Source: QFOX01 sp033763655 (GTDB lineage Bacteria; Pseudomonadota; Alphaproteobacteria; Rickettsiales; UBA3002). From it: a stretch of DNA of 64,000 nt. Of this stretch, positions 17,147 through 26,713 are shown in pieces. The number at the start of each line of letters is the position of its first letter. The first letter of the stretch is position 1. The stretch covers positions 30,145 to 94,144 of the forward strand of contig JANRKD010000007.1 of the NCBI GenBank assembly GCA_033763655.1. The letters are read 5' to 3'. A program made the position numbers and the translations under genes. Below the pieces are notes generated by a model that had not been told where the DNA came from, searched no databases, and saw only the letters and a list, made by a program, of their open reading frames with translations.

Positions 17147-19027
17147 TCAGGCCGCCGCCGCGTCGGGCCGGTAATCGGTCACCAGACGCTGCAGCAACCG
17201 TCGCAGCGAGGCCTTGTCGCCCGCGCGCGCCGCATGGATAATATCGCCCAGCGCCGCCAGAATGGCGAGGCGGTCGGGCATGCGGGCGCGCGCCAGGCGA
17301 ATGGCGGCATGCGTCGTTTCCATCAGGTTTTCGCCGTCATGGAACAGTTCCTCGAACAGTTTTTCGCCGGGACGCAAGCCCGTAAAAGCAATCGCAATAT
17401 CTTCGTAGGGCCGCAATCCGGCGAGGCGAATCATCTGGCAGGCGAGGTCCTCGATGCGCACCGGCTCGCCCATATCAAGCACGAAAATCGGTGCGCGGTC
17501 GTCGGTCGTTTCGCCCAGCACCGCCGCCTGCAACACCAGCTGCACCGCTTCGGAAATGCTCATGAAATAGCGCACCATATCCTTGTGCGTCACCGTGACC
17601 GGGCCGCCGCGCGCAATCTGTTTCTGAAACAGCGGCACCACCGACCCCGTCGAGTTGAGGACGTTGCCAAACCGCACCGTGGTGAAGCGGGTCGGCGCGC
17701 CGTCATGCGCCAGCATCTGCCCGTAGATTTCCGCGGCGCGCTTGCTCGCGCCCATCACGCTCAGCGGGTTGACTGCCTTGTCGGTCGAAATCTGCACCAT
17801 CGCCGCCACCCGGTGGGCCACGCACGCATCCGCCACCTGTTTGCTGCCGAGGATATTGGTCAGCACGGCCTGATCGGGGTTTATCTCCGACAGCGGCACA
17901 TGCTTGATGGCGGCGGCGTGGAACACCAGCTCGGGCTTGAAATCGGCAAAAACCTGCGCCAGCTGGTCGCCGTCGCGCACATCGCCGATAATCGCCCGGC
18001 GCGGCAGCTGCGGCATGTCCTGCCCCAGCTCCTGATCGATGAGGTAAAGCTGGTATTCGCTGATGTCAAACAGGAGGATTTCTAACGGCGCGCTGGCAGC
18101 AATCTGGCGCACCAGCTCGCTGCCGATGGAGCCACCCGCCCCCGTCACCAGCACCCGCTTGCCTTGCACAAACGCTTGCATCGCCGGGCGATCGAGCTGC
18201 GTTTGCGGCCGGCCAAGAATATCCTCCACCGCCACCGGACGGATGTCATACACGCGGTCGCCCGCCTTCAATTCCGAAAGCGACGGCAGTCGCGCAAGGG
18301 TGATACCGGCCGCTTCGGCAACCGCCAGCAGGTTCTTGTAAACCTGCGCCTTCAGCCCCGGATCGGTGAGAATAATGCGCTCGACCACCTTGCCTTTCTG
18401 CGCCAGCTTTTTCAGAATATAGCTGGTTTCGGCAAGGCCGCCATACACCCGCACATGGTGGATTTCGCGGCCATGCTGACGGCGGTCATCATCGACCAGC
18501 CCAACCGGCAGGTAAGGAAAATCGACGCTGCGTTCGGACTCGCGAATGAACATCTCCGCCTGCGGCCCGGCGCCGACCAGCAGCACCGGAATGCGGCGGC
18601 TGCCGCGCCCCATCAGCCGGTCGATCAGGGCGCGGTCATGAGCCAGTCGCCACAGCACCCGCCCCGCCATCAGGCACAGCATCAGCGTCATCCAGTGAAT
18701 AAACGGCACCGAGCGCGGCATCCCCTCCAGGCGCGTCAGGCCGAACATGCCGACATAAAACACCAGCAGCGCCAGCGTGCCCGCCTTGGCGAGGGTCACC
18801 AGATCGTTGAGCGCCGTGTAGCGCCAGACATGGCGGTAGGTGCGGTAATAGAGCAGCGTCACCAACAGCGTGCCGGTGAAGGCGACCAGCCCCTCAAACA
18901 GAAACGACTCGGCATAGGCAAGCGTGCGCCCGCCCAGACGCAGATACAGCGCCAGCACAAAACTCACTCCCGCCATCAGTGCATCATGCAGCACCGCCAG
19001 AACATTTTGTGAAATTCTATAGCGCAT
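17147..19027 (-). CDS. FlaA1/CapD/WbpM-family nucleotide-sugar 4,6-dehydratase (membrane)
   Basis: A 626-residue membrane-anchored extended SDR. Four to five N-terminal helices (residues about 8-125) are followed by a first Rossmann-like part (VLLVGAG at 148-154) and the catalytic domain with the NAD(P)-binding motif TGAGGSIGSE at 295-304. The active-site stretch is STDKAVNP (414-421), and the position of the usual YxxxK has MGASK (425-429), the Met replacement typical of WbpM/PglF/CapD dehydratases. These make UDP-linked 4-keto-6-deoxy sugars for surface glycans. The start at 19027 overlaps the preceding gene's end by 11 nt and starts MRYRISQNVL; longer starts add unconserved residues. The exact sugar product is unknown. 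Confidence 0.9.
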   Translation of the reverse strand: MRYRISQNVLAVLHDALMAGVSFVLALYLRLGGRTLAYAESFLFEGLVAFTGTLLVTLLYYRTYRHVWRYTALNDLVTLAKAGTLALLVFYVGMFGLTRLEGMPRSVPFIHWMTLMLCLMAGRVLWRLAHDRALIDRLMGRGSRRIPVLLVGAGPQAEMFIRESERSVDFPYLPVGLVDDDRRQHGREIHHVRVYGGLAETSYILKKLAQKGKVVERIILTDPGLKAQVYKNLLAVAEAAGITLARLPSLSELKAGDRVYDIRPVAVEDILGRPQTQLDRPAMQAFVQGKRVLVTGAGGSIGSELVRQIAASAPLEILLFDISEYQLYLIDQELGQDMPQLPRRAIIGDVRDGDQLAQVFADFKPELVFHAAAIKHVPLSEINPDQAVLTNILGSKQVADACVAHRVAAMVQISTDKAVNPLSVMGASKRAAEIYGQMLAHDGAPTRFTTVRFGNVLNSTGSVVPLFQKQIARGGPVTVTHKDMVRYFMSISEAVQLVLQAAVLGETTDDRAPIFVLDMGEPVRIEDLACQMIRLAGLRPYEDIAIAFTGLRPGEKLFEELFHDGENLMETTHAAIRLARARMPDRLAILAALGDIIHAARAGDKASLRRLLQRLVTDYRPDAAAA

Positions 19028-19745
19028 ACCGCTCCGTGTTTTTTGCTTCGTTCCTGTGCCCATAGACCACCAGTGCACCATAAATCAACAGGCTGAGCAA
19101 CGCCCCGGCCCACGCCCCGTGCGTCGCCGCCGCCAGCATCAGCCAGCCGGTGATCAGCGCCAGCGGTGCGCGTAATGCCGCCACTGCCATATTGCCCGAC
19201 GCCGCCATCAGTGCCGCCAGCAGGCTGCTGGCCACCAGCGCACTGTCGAGTGCGACGAAAGCGGGCGCGCCAAACACCAGCGGTGTCAGCAGCAGCGGCA
19301 GCAACACGAGAAGAAACCCGCCGCTCGCTGGCTCAAGGGGGGTGGGGATATATTTCGCCAGCCACAGCATCCCGGCCAGCGCTGCCAGCGCCAGCGCCTG
19401 CCAGGCGGGGGCGGGCAACAGCCCCGGCGGGAAGCTCTGGGTTGAAACCGCGAGCAGGGCCGCCAGCAACAATGCCCCGGTGCGCAAGGGCGTCGGCCCC
19501 CGGTAGTGGCGCCGCGCAAAAAATAATTCCGAAAAGAGTACCAGCGTCGCCGCCACCAGCATGGCCGGTGCGGCGGCCACCACTGTCAGGAAGCCAAGCA
19601 GCGGCAGCACGATACCGGGTGCCGCCAGTAGCAGCGGCGCGGCGCCCCATCGCCGCGTCAGGCGTTGCGCCAGCTGCGTCAGGCCGTAAACTACCAGCCA
19701 GGTCGAAAAGCATAGCACCAGAATGTAAGCCGTCATCATGGCCAC
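19017..19745 (-). CDS. Polytopic membrane protein of unknown function
   Basis: A 242-residue, very hydrophobic protein with about eight predicted helices and short charged loops (LTRRW, FARRHYRG). It overlaps the CapD-like dehydratase by 11 nt, so it is probably translationally coupled and involved in surface-glycan synthesis. In other alphaproteobacteria a MraY/WecA-type sugar-phosphate transferase often sits here, but I see no aspartate-rich cytoplasmic motifs typical of that family. I therefore leave the function open. Confidence 0.75.
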   Translation of the reverse strand: MAMMTAYILVLCFSTWLVVYGLTQLAQRLTRRWGAAPLLLAAPGIVLPLLGFLTVVAAAPAMLVAATLVLFSELFFARRHYRGPTPLRTGALLLAALLAVSTQSFPPGLLPAPAWQALALAALAGMLWLAKYIPTPLEPASGGFLLVLLPLLLTPLVFGAPAFVALDSALVASSLLAALMAASGNMAVAALRAPLALITGWLMLAAATHGAWAGALLSLLIYGALVVYGHRNEAKNTERYAL

Positions 19746-19806
19746 AACTTAGCGGGCCGGGCGCCGCTTGTCATGCGGGATGTCGCCTTCCCTCCCCCAA
19801 CCGCGC

Positions 19807-22800
19807 CTAAAGGCTCGTAATCGCCTGCACCTGCCGGAGGGCGACAATCAGCATCGGGTAATCGAACGTCGCCTGCGCGCGCAAATCGGCAATAAACGCA
19901 TCGTAACGGGCAAGGGCGCCGCGATGCGCATCGAGCCAGGCGGCGGCGGCATCCGCCTGCTTGCCGTAATGCGCCAGCGTGACCAGCGTCAGCCGTCGTT
20001 GCGCCTGATAGAACTCGACCGCCAGCGACTTCACCGCCAGCTGCTGCCAGTAATTCTCGGCGGGCAGATCCTGCGCGCTGGCCCGCAGCCAGCCCAGCTT
20101 CAACACCGCCCCCAGCTCGAAATAGACGCGCCCGACATTGGCCAGCGGCAATTTGCTTTCACGCGCGGCATCGACAATATCGCACGCCGCCGTCAGGATA
20201 TCGAGCATCGCCATGCGCTGGGCGAGGGCTTCGGGCACCTGCAGCGCCTGCAACCGCTCGACCGTCTGGGCGAAGGCGCGCCGGGCGCTTTCACTCATCA
20301 TGTTTTGCGCATCGCGCACAATCTGCGCGACCGCCGGGGCATAACGCGCCATCACCTCGTCCATCACCATCGGCTGAGGCACATGTTGCAGGAACCAACG
20401 GCAGCTATGCTCGATGAACTGATTGACGAGCACAAATAACTGCGATTGCACGCTGGCCGGGACACCGCCGCCCAGCGCCTCAATATCACGCCACACATCG
20501 CGCAAGCCGAACGCATCGCGGGTAGCGATATAGGCCTGCGCCACATCCGCCGCCGACAGGCCGGTCGCGCGCATCAGCGACGACGCCATGGCAAAGCCGG
20601 TACGGTTGATAATTGAATTGGTAATCATCGTCGCGACGATGGGGCGGCGCAACCGGTGCGCCTTGATATCGACGCTGTAATCCTTCTGCATGGCTTTGGG
20701 GAAATAGCGCAGCAGATCGGCCTCGAAATACGGCGCATCGAGCAATGGCGATTCGGTCAGGTCGCGGTAAAACGCCATTTTGGCATAGGCCAGCAGCACC
20801 GCGATTTCCGGGCGCGTCAGCCCCTGTTTGGTGCTGCGCAACTCAGCCAGCTGCTTGCTATCGGGCAGGTATTCCACCGCACGGTTGAGGAAATTTTCGC
20901 TCTCCAACTGCATCATCAGCTGGCTGGCTGGCTCAAGCAGGCTGACGCCCTGCCCCTGTGCAATCGAGATCGCCTGTGTCTGCAGGCGGTTATCGACCAG
21001 CACCAGCTCGGCGACTTCTTCCGTCATTTTTTTCAGCACCCCGTCGCGCGCTTTCATGGTGATGCGTTTGGCCGCCATCGCCGCCCCGAACGCAATCTTG
21101 ATATTGACCTCGTGGTCGGAGCAATCCACCCCGCCGGAATTGTCGATAGCGTCGGTATTGATGCGTCCGCCTTTGCGCGCATATTCAATCCGCCCGCGCT
21201 GGGTGAAGCCGAGATTGCCGCCCTCGCCCACAATGGCGCAGCGCAGCTCGTGGCCGTCAATGCGCACGTTGTTGTTACCCCGGTCACCGACCTGCTCGTG
21301 CGTTTCCGTTGCCGCCTTGACATAGGTGCCGATGCCGCCGTTCCATAACAGCTCAACCGGCGCCTTGAGAATGCTGCGGATCAGCTCGTCGGGCGTGGCG
21401 GATTTGACGTCCACCCCAAGGGCAGCGCGCATTTCCGCCGTCAGTGCAATCGACTTGGCCGAACGCTCGAACACCCCGCCGCCCTTGCTGATGAGCGTGG
21501 CATTGTAATCGTTCCAGCCCGAACGCGGCAGCGCGAACAGCCGCGCCCGCTCGACATAACTGGTCGCGGCGTCGGGCGTCGGGTCGATGAAAATATGGCG
21601 GTGGTTGAACGCCGCCACCAGCCGCATGTTCTTGCTCAGCAGGGCACCGTTGCCAAAGACATCGCCCGACATGTCGCCGATGCCAATCGCGGTGAAAGTC
21701 TCCTGACCGATGTCTTTGCCCATTTCGCGGAAATGGCGCTCAACCGCCACCCAGCCGCCGCGTGCGGTAATCGCCATCGCCTTGTGGTCATAACCCACCG
21801 AGCCACCCGAGGCGAACGCATCGCCGAGCCAGAAGCCGTATTCGGCGGAAATGCCGTTGGCGATGTCGGAGAACGTCGCGGTGCCTTTATCGGCGGCAAC
21901 CACGAGGTAGGGGTCGTCGTCGTCGTGGCGCACCACATCCGTCGGCGGCACCAATTTGCCGTTCACGATGTTATCGGTAAGGTCGAGCAGACCGTGCAGG
22001 AAAATCCTGTAGCAGGCAATGCCCTCGGCCTGTAGCGCCTCGCGCTCGGCAGGCACTTTGCGCAGGATAAATCCGCCCTTCGCCCCCTGCGGCACGATGA
22101 CGGCGTTTTTCACCATCTGCGCCTTGACCAGCCCCAGCACTTCGGTGCGGAAATCTTCGGGCCGATCGCTCCAGCGCAGGCCGCCGCGCGCCACCGCACC
22201 GCCGCGCAGGTGGATGCCTTCGACCCGCATGCTGGTGACAAAAATCTCGGCATACGGCACCGGCAGCGGCATCTCGGGAATCAGCGACGAGCGGAACTTA
22301 ATCGACAGATACGCCTTGGGCGCACCGTTTTCCTGCTGGTAAAAATTGGTGCGCAGCGAGGCGGCGATTAAGGCAGCGATGCGACGGATAATGCGGTCTT
22401 CGCCAAGGTTGGTGACCACTTCAAGCGCGGCCTCCAGTTCGACGCTCAGGCGGTCGAACACCGCCGCGCGGTCTTTACATGCGGGGTCGAAACGCGCATG
22501 GAACATCGCCACCAGCGTGCGTGCCAGCCCGGCATGGGTGCCCAGCGCCGCCGCGATTAATTGCTGGCTGTAGTGGAAATTGAGCTGCTGCAGATAGCGG
22601 CTGTAAGCGCGCAGAATCGACACATCGCGCGCCGATAGACCCGCCGAGAATACCAGCGCATTGAGCGCGTCATTATCGACCGTACCGCGCCAAATATCGC
22701 CCATCGCCGCTTCGATGCGTGCCTGATGTTCGGCGAGGTTCAACTGTTCCAGCCCGGCAATGCGCAAGGTAAAATTGCGCAACAGCACCGGCGCAAGCGG

Positions 22801-24549
22801 CGCATGCGGCGTAATGACATACGGAGTGGCATCCATCACCGTGCAGCCCATATGTTCAAGCAGCGGGATAATCGCCGACAATTCCGAATGCAAATCCCGG
22901 GTGAAGCATTTCAGGTGCAGGTAATGATCCGGCGCGCATGACAGCGCCAAAGCAATCCCGTCGCCGCGCAGGCATTCAAGCACGCGGTCGATGTCGCCGG
23001 CGGCGGTCGCCGCGCTGTGGCTGTTGGTATAGGCGGGCGGGAACGCATCGGCGAAACTTTGCGCCAGCGCTTCGCCGTCGCCGTTGCGGTAACGGGCAAC
23101 CATCGCGTCGCGCAGGCTGTCAGCCCAGATATTGGCCCGTTCGGCGATGTGGCGTTCAAGCGCCGCCTCATCCACTTTCGCCAGGGCGGCGGGCGTCGTT
23201 TCGGTGAGGATATGCAGTCGCGCCAGCGGCGAGTCGGTCAGTTGCGTATAGAAACTGCTGGTGCGCCCGCCGCAGGCCTGCTCGACAATGCGCAGGATTT
23301 CCGTGCGCAAATCGGTCGAGAAGCGCTCGCGCGGAACATACACCATCGAGCTGACGAACCGCGCGAACGGATCGGGGCGCATGAACAGCTTCACCTGCGG
23401 TTTGGCATCGAGCGAGACAATCCCCATCGCGGTCTGGAAGAGCCGGTCTTCATCCATCTGGAACAGCTCGTCGCGCGGCATGAATTCGAGGATGGTCTTA
23501 AGCGTTTTGCCGGAATGCCCCTGCGGGTCGAATCCGGCGCGCGCAATCACCCGTGCGGCTTTGCGGCGGATAAATGGAATGTTCTGCGTTTCGCGGTAAT
23601 AGACGGTCGAGGTGAACAGGCCGATCATACGGGTTTCGCCGATACATTTGCCTTTCGCATCGAAACGTCTGAGGATTACCAGATCCATCGGCGTGTGGCG
23701 GTGTACCAGCGACGATTCCGAGGCCTTAAGAACGCTGAGCGCTTCTTGCGTGGTCGCCGTCGTCGCGCGTTCGATGGCCCGCTCGTCGCGCGCATCGAGG
23801 CGGTAAATGCCCAGCGCCGTCGCCGCATCATGGATGAATTTCCCGCCCTTAAGACGGTAATCCGCAAGGCCAAGGAACACAAAATGGTTGCCCGCAAGCC
23901 AGAGCAGCAAATCGCGTATCTCTGCCGATTCCGCCTGACTGAGGCCCGCTTTGCTGCCGGTGAACTGTTCAGCCAGCACCAGCACGCGGTCGCGCATGCT
24001 CGCCCAGTCCGCAACCGCCGCCGCCACATGCCGCAACGCCTGCGCCACCTGCCGATTCAGTTCCTGCGTGCTAAACTCCGCCGGCAACGGCGATAATTCG
24101 ACATAAATCAGCGATTCGCGTTTGGCGTTTTTAGCGCCGGATACAAGGTCGCCTTTGCGGTCGCGCGCGCTAGTGAAGATCGGGTGCAGCACCCGGTGAA
24201 CCGACAACCCGAGCGAGGAAAACAGCGCTGAAAGCGAATCCACCAGAAACGGCATGTCGTCGTTGAGCACAATAATTTGTGTGCGGCCCACGGCGTTCCC
24301 CGCCTCCTCGACCTTACAGGCGGCAATCTGGATTTTTGGCCCGGCCTTCGGACGGGCAGCATAAAATTTTTCACAGACGAGCGCGATGGCGGCAGCGCGT
24401 TCGGGGCTGACCTCCTCGAGGTCATGAATGGTCGAGAGCGCGTAAAATTTCTGCACAAATTCGCGCGTCTTTTTCGCCGTCGTTTTCGGTAACGCCGCAA
24501 GGATTTTTGCCAATAACTGCGCGTGCAGCGAGGAGTAATTCGGTGCCAT
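19807..24549 (-). CDS. gdhB: NAD-specific glutamate dehydrogenase, large (GDH-180) type
   Basis: A 1580-residue enzyme that converts glutamate to 2-oxoglutarate with NAD, characteristic of the large proteobacterial family (COG2902). N-terminal ACT-like regulatory regions (for example VLNDDMPFLVDSLSALF near residue 90) precede a central catalytic domain with ARGGLRWSDRPEDFRTEVLG, the substrate-lysine region KNAVIVPQGAKGGFIL, and the nucleotide-binding part with GIGDMSGDVFGNG. The long C-terminal helical domain is also present (LTRPEIAVLLAYAKM). A run of Asp codons (DDDDPYLV) is encoded by GTCGTCGTCGTC at about 21914. It has its own AAGGACAG ribosome-binding site. It is a single gene flanked by short gaps. 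Confidence 0.96.
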   Translation of the reverse strand: MAPNYSSLHAQLLAKILAALPKTTAKKTREFVQKFYALSTIHDLEEVSPERAAAIALVCEKFYAARPKAGPKIQIAACKVEEAGNAVGRTQIIVLNDDMPFLVDSLSALFSSLGLSVHRVLHPIFTSARDRKGDLVSGAKNAKRESLIYVELSPLPAEFSTQELNRQVAQALRHVAAAVADWASMRDRVLVLAEQFTGSKAGLSQAESAEIRDLLLWLAGNHFVFLGLADYRLKGGKFIHDAATALGIYRLDARDERAIERATTATTQEALSVLKASESSLVHRHTPMDLVILRRFDAKGKCIGETRMIGLFTSTVYYRETQNIPFIRRKAARVIARAGFDPQGHSGKTLKTILEFMPRDELFQMDEDRLFQTAMGIVSLDAKPQVKLFMRPDPFARFVSSMVYVPRERFSTDLRTEILRIVEQACGGRTSSFYTQLTDSPLARLHILTETTPAALAKVDEAALERHIAERANIWADSLRDAMVARYRNGDGEALAQSFADAFPPAYTNSHSAATAAGDIDRVLECLRGDGIALALSCAPDHYLHLKCFTRDLHSELSAIIPLLEHMGCTVMDATPYVITPHAPLAPVLLRNFTLRIAGLEQLNLAEHQARIEAAMGDIWRGTVDNDALNALVFSAGLSARDVSILRAYSRYLQQLNFHYSQQLIAAALGTHAGLARTLVAMFHARFDPACKDRAAVFDRLSVELEAALEVVTNLGEDRIIRRIAALIAASLRTNFYQQENGAPKAYLSIKFRSSLIPEMPLPVPYAEIFVTSMRVEGIHLRGGAVARGGLRWSDRPEDFRTEVLGLVKAQMVKNAVIVPQGAKGGFILRKVPAEREALQAEGIACYRIFLHGLLDLTDNIVNGKLVPPTDVVRHDDDDPYLVVAADKGTATFSDIANGISAEYGFWLGDAFASGGSVGYDHKAMAITARGGWVAVERHFREMGKDIGQETFTAIGIGDMSGDVFGNGALLSKNMRLVAAFNHRHIFIDPTPDAATSYVERARLFALPRSGWNDYNATLISKGGGVFERSAKSIALTAEMRAALGVDVKSATPDELIRSILKAPVELLWNGGIGTYVKAATETHEQVGDRGNNNVRIDGHELRCAIVGEGGNLGFTQRGRIEYARKGGRINTDAIDNSGGVDCSDHEVNIKIAFGAAMAAKRITMKARDGVLKKMTEEVAELVLVDNRLQTQAISIAQGQGVSLLEPASQLMMQLESENFLNRAVEYLPDSKQLAELRSTKQGLTRPEIAVLLAYAKMAFYRDLTESPLLDAPYFEADLLRYFPKAMQKDYSVDIKAHRLRRPIVATMITNSIINRTGFAMASSLMRATGLSAADVAQAYIATRDAFGLRDVWRDIEALGGGVPASVQSQLFVLVNQFIEHSCRWFLQHVPQPMVMDEVMARYAPAVAQIVRDAQNMMSESARRAFAQTVERLQALQVPEALAQRMAMLDILTAACDIVDAARESKLPLANVGRVYFELGAVLKLGWLRASAQDLPAENYWQQLAVKSLAVEFYQAQRRLTLVTLAHYGKQADAAAAWLDAHRGALARYDAFIADLRAQATFDYPMLIVALRQVQAITSL

Positions 24550-24635
24550 AACTGTCCTTGTTTTTGAAGCTGTCTGCTCAATAGCAACTTGACAGCAAAG
24601 GGGAAGTAAAAAGCATTGTGCAGCGCGGCAACGGG

Positions 24636-25556
24636 CTAGACGGCATCCCAGAAATGGGCGGCGAGGTTGATGCCGTAGAGCTTCTGCGCGGCGCGCAGGC
24701 CGGTGGGCGAGGTGACGTTGATTTCCGTCAGGTAATCACCGATGAGGTCGATTCCCGCCAGCATCAGCCCCTGCGTTTTCAGGAACGGGCCGAGCGCATC
24801 ACAGATGGTCTGTTGCCGCGCCGTCAGTTCGCGGGCCACCGCCTGCCCGCCCACGCGCATATTGGCGCGGATAGAGCCGCCCTCGGGCGTGCGGCCAAAC
24901 GCCGCTTTCACCTCTCCGTTGATCAACAGCACGCGCGTATCGGCATCGCGCACTTCGGGGCGGAATTGCTGCCACATCAGCGGCTCGCGCGAGGATTCGC
25001 TCCATTGTTCGAGCAGGGTTTCGAGGTTGCGGTCGCCGCGCGCCAGCTTGAACACGCTGCGCCCGCCGAAACCGTAAAGCGGCTTGGCGACAATCGCTTC
25101 GTGGGCAGCGGCAAACGCCGCGATTTCCGCCGGGTCGCGGCTGATGAGGGTGGGCGGCATGAACGCCGCAAAACCCAGCACCGAGAGTTTTTCCGGCGCA
25201 CCACGCACCCCGGCAGGGTCGTTCCACACCCGCACGTCGCCCGCCAGCCGTTCGAGCAGGTGGGTCGCGGTGATATACGCCATGTCGAACGGCGGGTCCT
25301 GCCGCATCAGCACCACGTCCATTCCGTGCAGCGCGGTCGCCTGCGCCGCGCCGAGCGTCCAGACCGTATCCGCCGCGAAGTCAAGACGGATGGGCGCCAG
25401 CGGCGCGCGCAGTTCGCCGTTGACCCAACTGAGCTGCGCCGCTTCGTAGAAAAACACGGCGTGGCCGCGCGCCTGCGCCTCTTCGATCAGCATGAAGCTG
25501 GTGTCGCTCGCCGGCTTAAGCCGCGACGGGTGATCCATCTGGACGGCGATTTTCAC
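24636..25556 (-). CDS. gshB: Glutathione synthetase
   Basis: An ATP-grasp enzyme that ligates gamma-glutamylcysteine and glycine. Family blocks include KIAVQMDHPSRLKPASDTSF at the start, RQDPPFDMAYI, IVAKPLYGFGGRSVF (ATP-grasp loop) and INVTSPTGLRAAQKL at the C-terminus. I chose the GTG at 25556, giving 306 residues and the usual MKIAxQMD-like N-terminus; the ATG at 25538 is the alternative. It is only 4 nt after the BON lipoprotein gene, so the two are probably co-transcribed. Confidence 0.95.
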   Translation of the reverse strand: MKIAVQMDHPSRLKPASDTSFMLIEEAQARGHAVFFYEAAQLSWVNGELRAPLAPIRLDFAADTVWTLGAAQATALHGMDVVLMRQDPPFDMAYITATHLLERLAGDVRVWNDPAGVRGAPEKLSVLGFAAFMPPTLISRDPAEIAAFAAAHEAIVAKPLYGFGGRSVFKLARGDRNLETLLEQWSESSREPLMWQQFRPEVRDADTRVLLINGEVKAAFGRTPEGGSIRANMRVGGQAVARELTARQQTICDALGPFLKTQGLMLAGIDLIGDYLTEINVTSPTGLRAAQKLYGINLAAHFWDAV

Positions 25557-25560
25557 GCGG

Positions 25561-26319
25561 TTACTGCCCCGCCGGCGCGGCAATCGGCGCGCTCGAAATC
25601 GAACCGCTGCCATAGACCGGCCCGGTATAAACCTCGCCTTGCGGTGGGGTGCGACCCGCCGCCGCCCCCGGGGCAACTGACGGCGCGGGCGCGGGCGACG
25701 CAGCAGCATTCGGCACGGCGGAACTATCCTGCGTCGGGTGTTCGACCTCCGTATTCATCTGCAAATGGCTGATGACGCGCTTCACGCCGCGCGTGGTGCG
25801 GGCAATGGTGAGCGCGAGGTCAAGCTCGGCTTTGTCTTTCACCCGGCCAATCAGGTAAGCCGTGCCGTTCTGCACATCCATCGAGTAGTTGATGACCCAG
25901 ACGCCCTTGGTAATGAACAGGCGGCTTTCGAGGTTGCGCTTGATTAACATGTCGTTGGCCTTGTCGAAAAAGCCCGCCTCGGGATCAACCACCAGCTCGT
26001 TGATAATTTCCTCGACCCCTTTGGCCTTCCACGCCAGCGCCACGGCTTTGTGCGCCTGTTCTTCGTTTTTCACTGTCCCGGTGAGCATAACCCGCCCGAA
26101 ACGCACGTTGAACGTCACATGGCCGAGCAGTTCGGTTTCTTCAACCTCGACAAACCGCGCCGTCAAATCGCCATAAATCACGTTGTCATCAACCGTGCGG
26201 CCAATCGAGCGATTCTGTGCCACCGCCACCCCGGTATTGGTTCCAGCCGAAAGCAGGACGGCGCCGCAGCCGCCAAGCAGCAGCAGGCAGGTCAAGGGAA
26301 AAAGCACAGGGTAACGCAT
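25561..26319 (-). CDS. Outer-membrane BON-domain lipoprotein, DolP/YraP-like
   Basis: A 252-residue lipoprotein with lipobox LGGC at residues 15-18 and two BON domains: about residues 45-110 (DLTARFVEVEETELLGHVTF, then GRVMLTGTV) and about 120-190 (RLFITKGVWVINYSMDVQNG, then GRVKDKAELDLAL). The C-terminal 60 residues are a Pro/Ala-rich tail. DolP (YraP) maintains outer-membrane integrity. Orthology is supported by context: rsmI, yraN and this gene are contiguous with an lpoA-like gene divergent, the same set as in E. coli. The start at 26319 follows GGAG. Confidence 0.88.
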   Translation of the reverse strand: MRYPVLFPLTCLLLLGGCGAVLLSAGTNTGVAVAQNRSIGRTVDDNVIYGDLTARFVEVEETELLGHVTFNVRFGRVMLTGTVKNEEQAHKAVALAWKAKGVEEIINELVVDPEAGFFDKANDMLIKRNLESRLFITKGVWVINYSMDVQNGTAYLIGRVKDKAELDLALTIARTTRGVKRVISHLQMNTEVEHPTQDSSAVPNAAASPAPAPSVAPGAAAGRTPPQGEVYTGPVYGSGSISSAPIAAPAGQ

Positions 26320-26332
26320 AGAATCTCCAACA

Positions 26333-26713
26333 TCAGGCAGGTAAGGAAAACGCATGGGGCACATGCTTCGGCCAGCTATACCATGCGATAAGCACCGCGT
26401 CGAACCGAACCTCAAAATCCGCATACCCGGAATGGCTGACAAGGAAATATTGTGCTGCGCGCACCACACGCGACTGGTTTTCGGCATGGATGGCAGCGGC
26501 AGCGGCAGCATGGGTCGGGCGCGCCTTCACCTCGATGATGGCCAGGGTGCGGCCCCGGCGCATGATGAGATCAATTTCCCCCACCGGGGTTTTGTAGCGC
26601 CGGGCAAGCAGGCGGTAGCCCTTCAGTTGTAACCACAGCGCCGCCGCATATTCCGCGCGCAGGCCCCGGCGGTGGGTGCGCCGTCGCCGTTGTTGCCGCC
26701 GGGTGTGATTCAT
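26333..26713 (-). CDS. yraN: YraN/UPF0102 family nuclease-like protein
   Basis: A 126-residue protein of the UPF0102 family, a restriction-endonuclease-like fold. Its signature is visible as AALWLQLKGYRLLARRYKTPVGEIDLIMRRGRTLAIIEVKARP, containing the E-D-ExK-type metal-binding residues. A basic N-terminus (RRQQRRRRTHRRG) precedes it. It overlaps rsmI by 4 nt and lies upstream of the DolP-like gene. The biological role of the family is poorly defined. Confidence 0.92.
   Translation of the reverse strand: MNHTRRQQRRRRTHRRGLRAEYAAALWLQLKGYRLLARRYKTPVGEIDLIMRRGRTLAIIEVKARPTHAAAAAAIHAENQSRVVRAAQYFLVSHSGYADFEVRFDAVLIAWYSWPKHVPHAFSLPA

Noticed and set aside
19017..19745. MraY/WecA-type glycosyltransferase call for the membrane protein next to the CapD-like gene
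   Set aside because: Position would suit it, but the conserved aspartates and the DDxxD-like motif are not visible.
24586..24600. TTGACA hexamer on the plus strand before gdhB
   Set aside because: It points towards the 3' end of gshB on the opposite strand, no -10 follows, and no plus-strand gene lies downstream.
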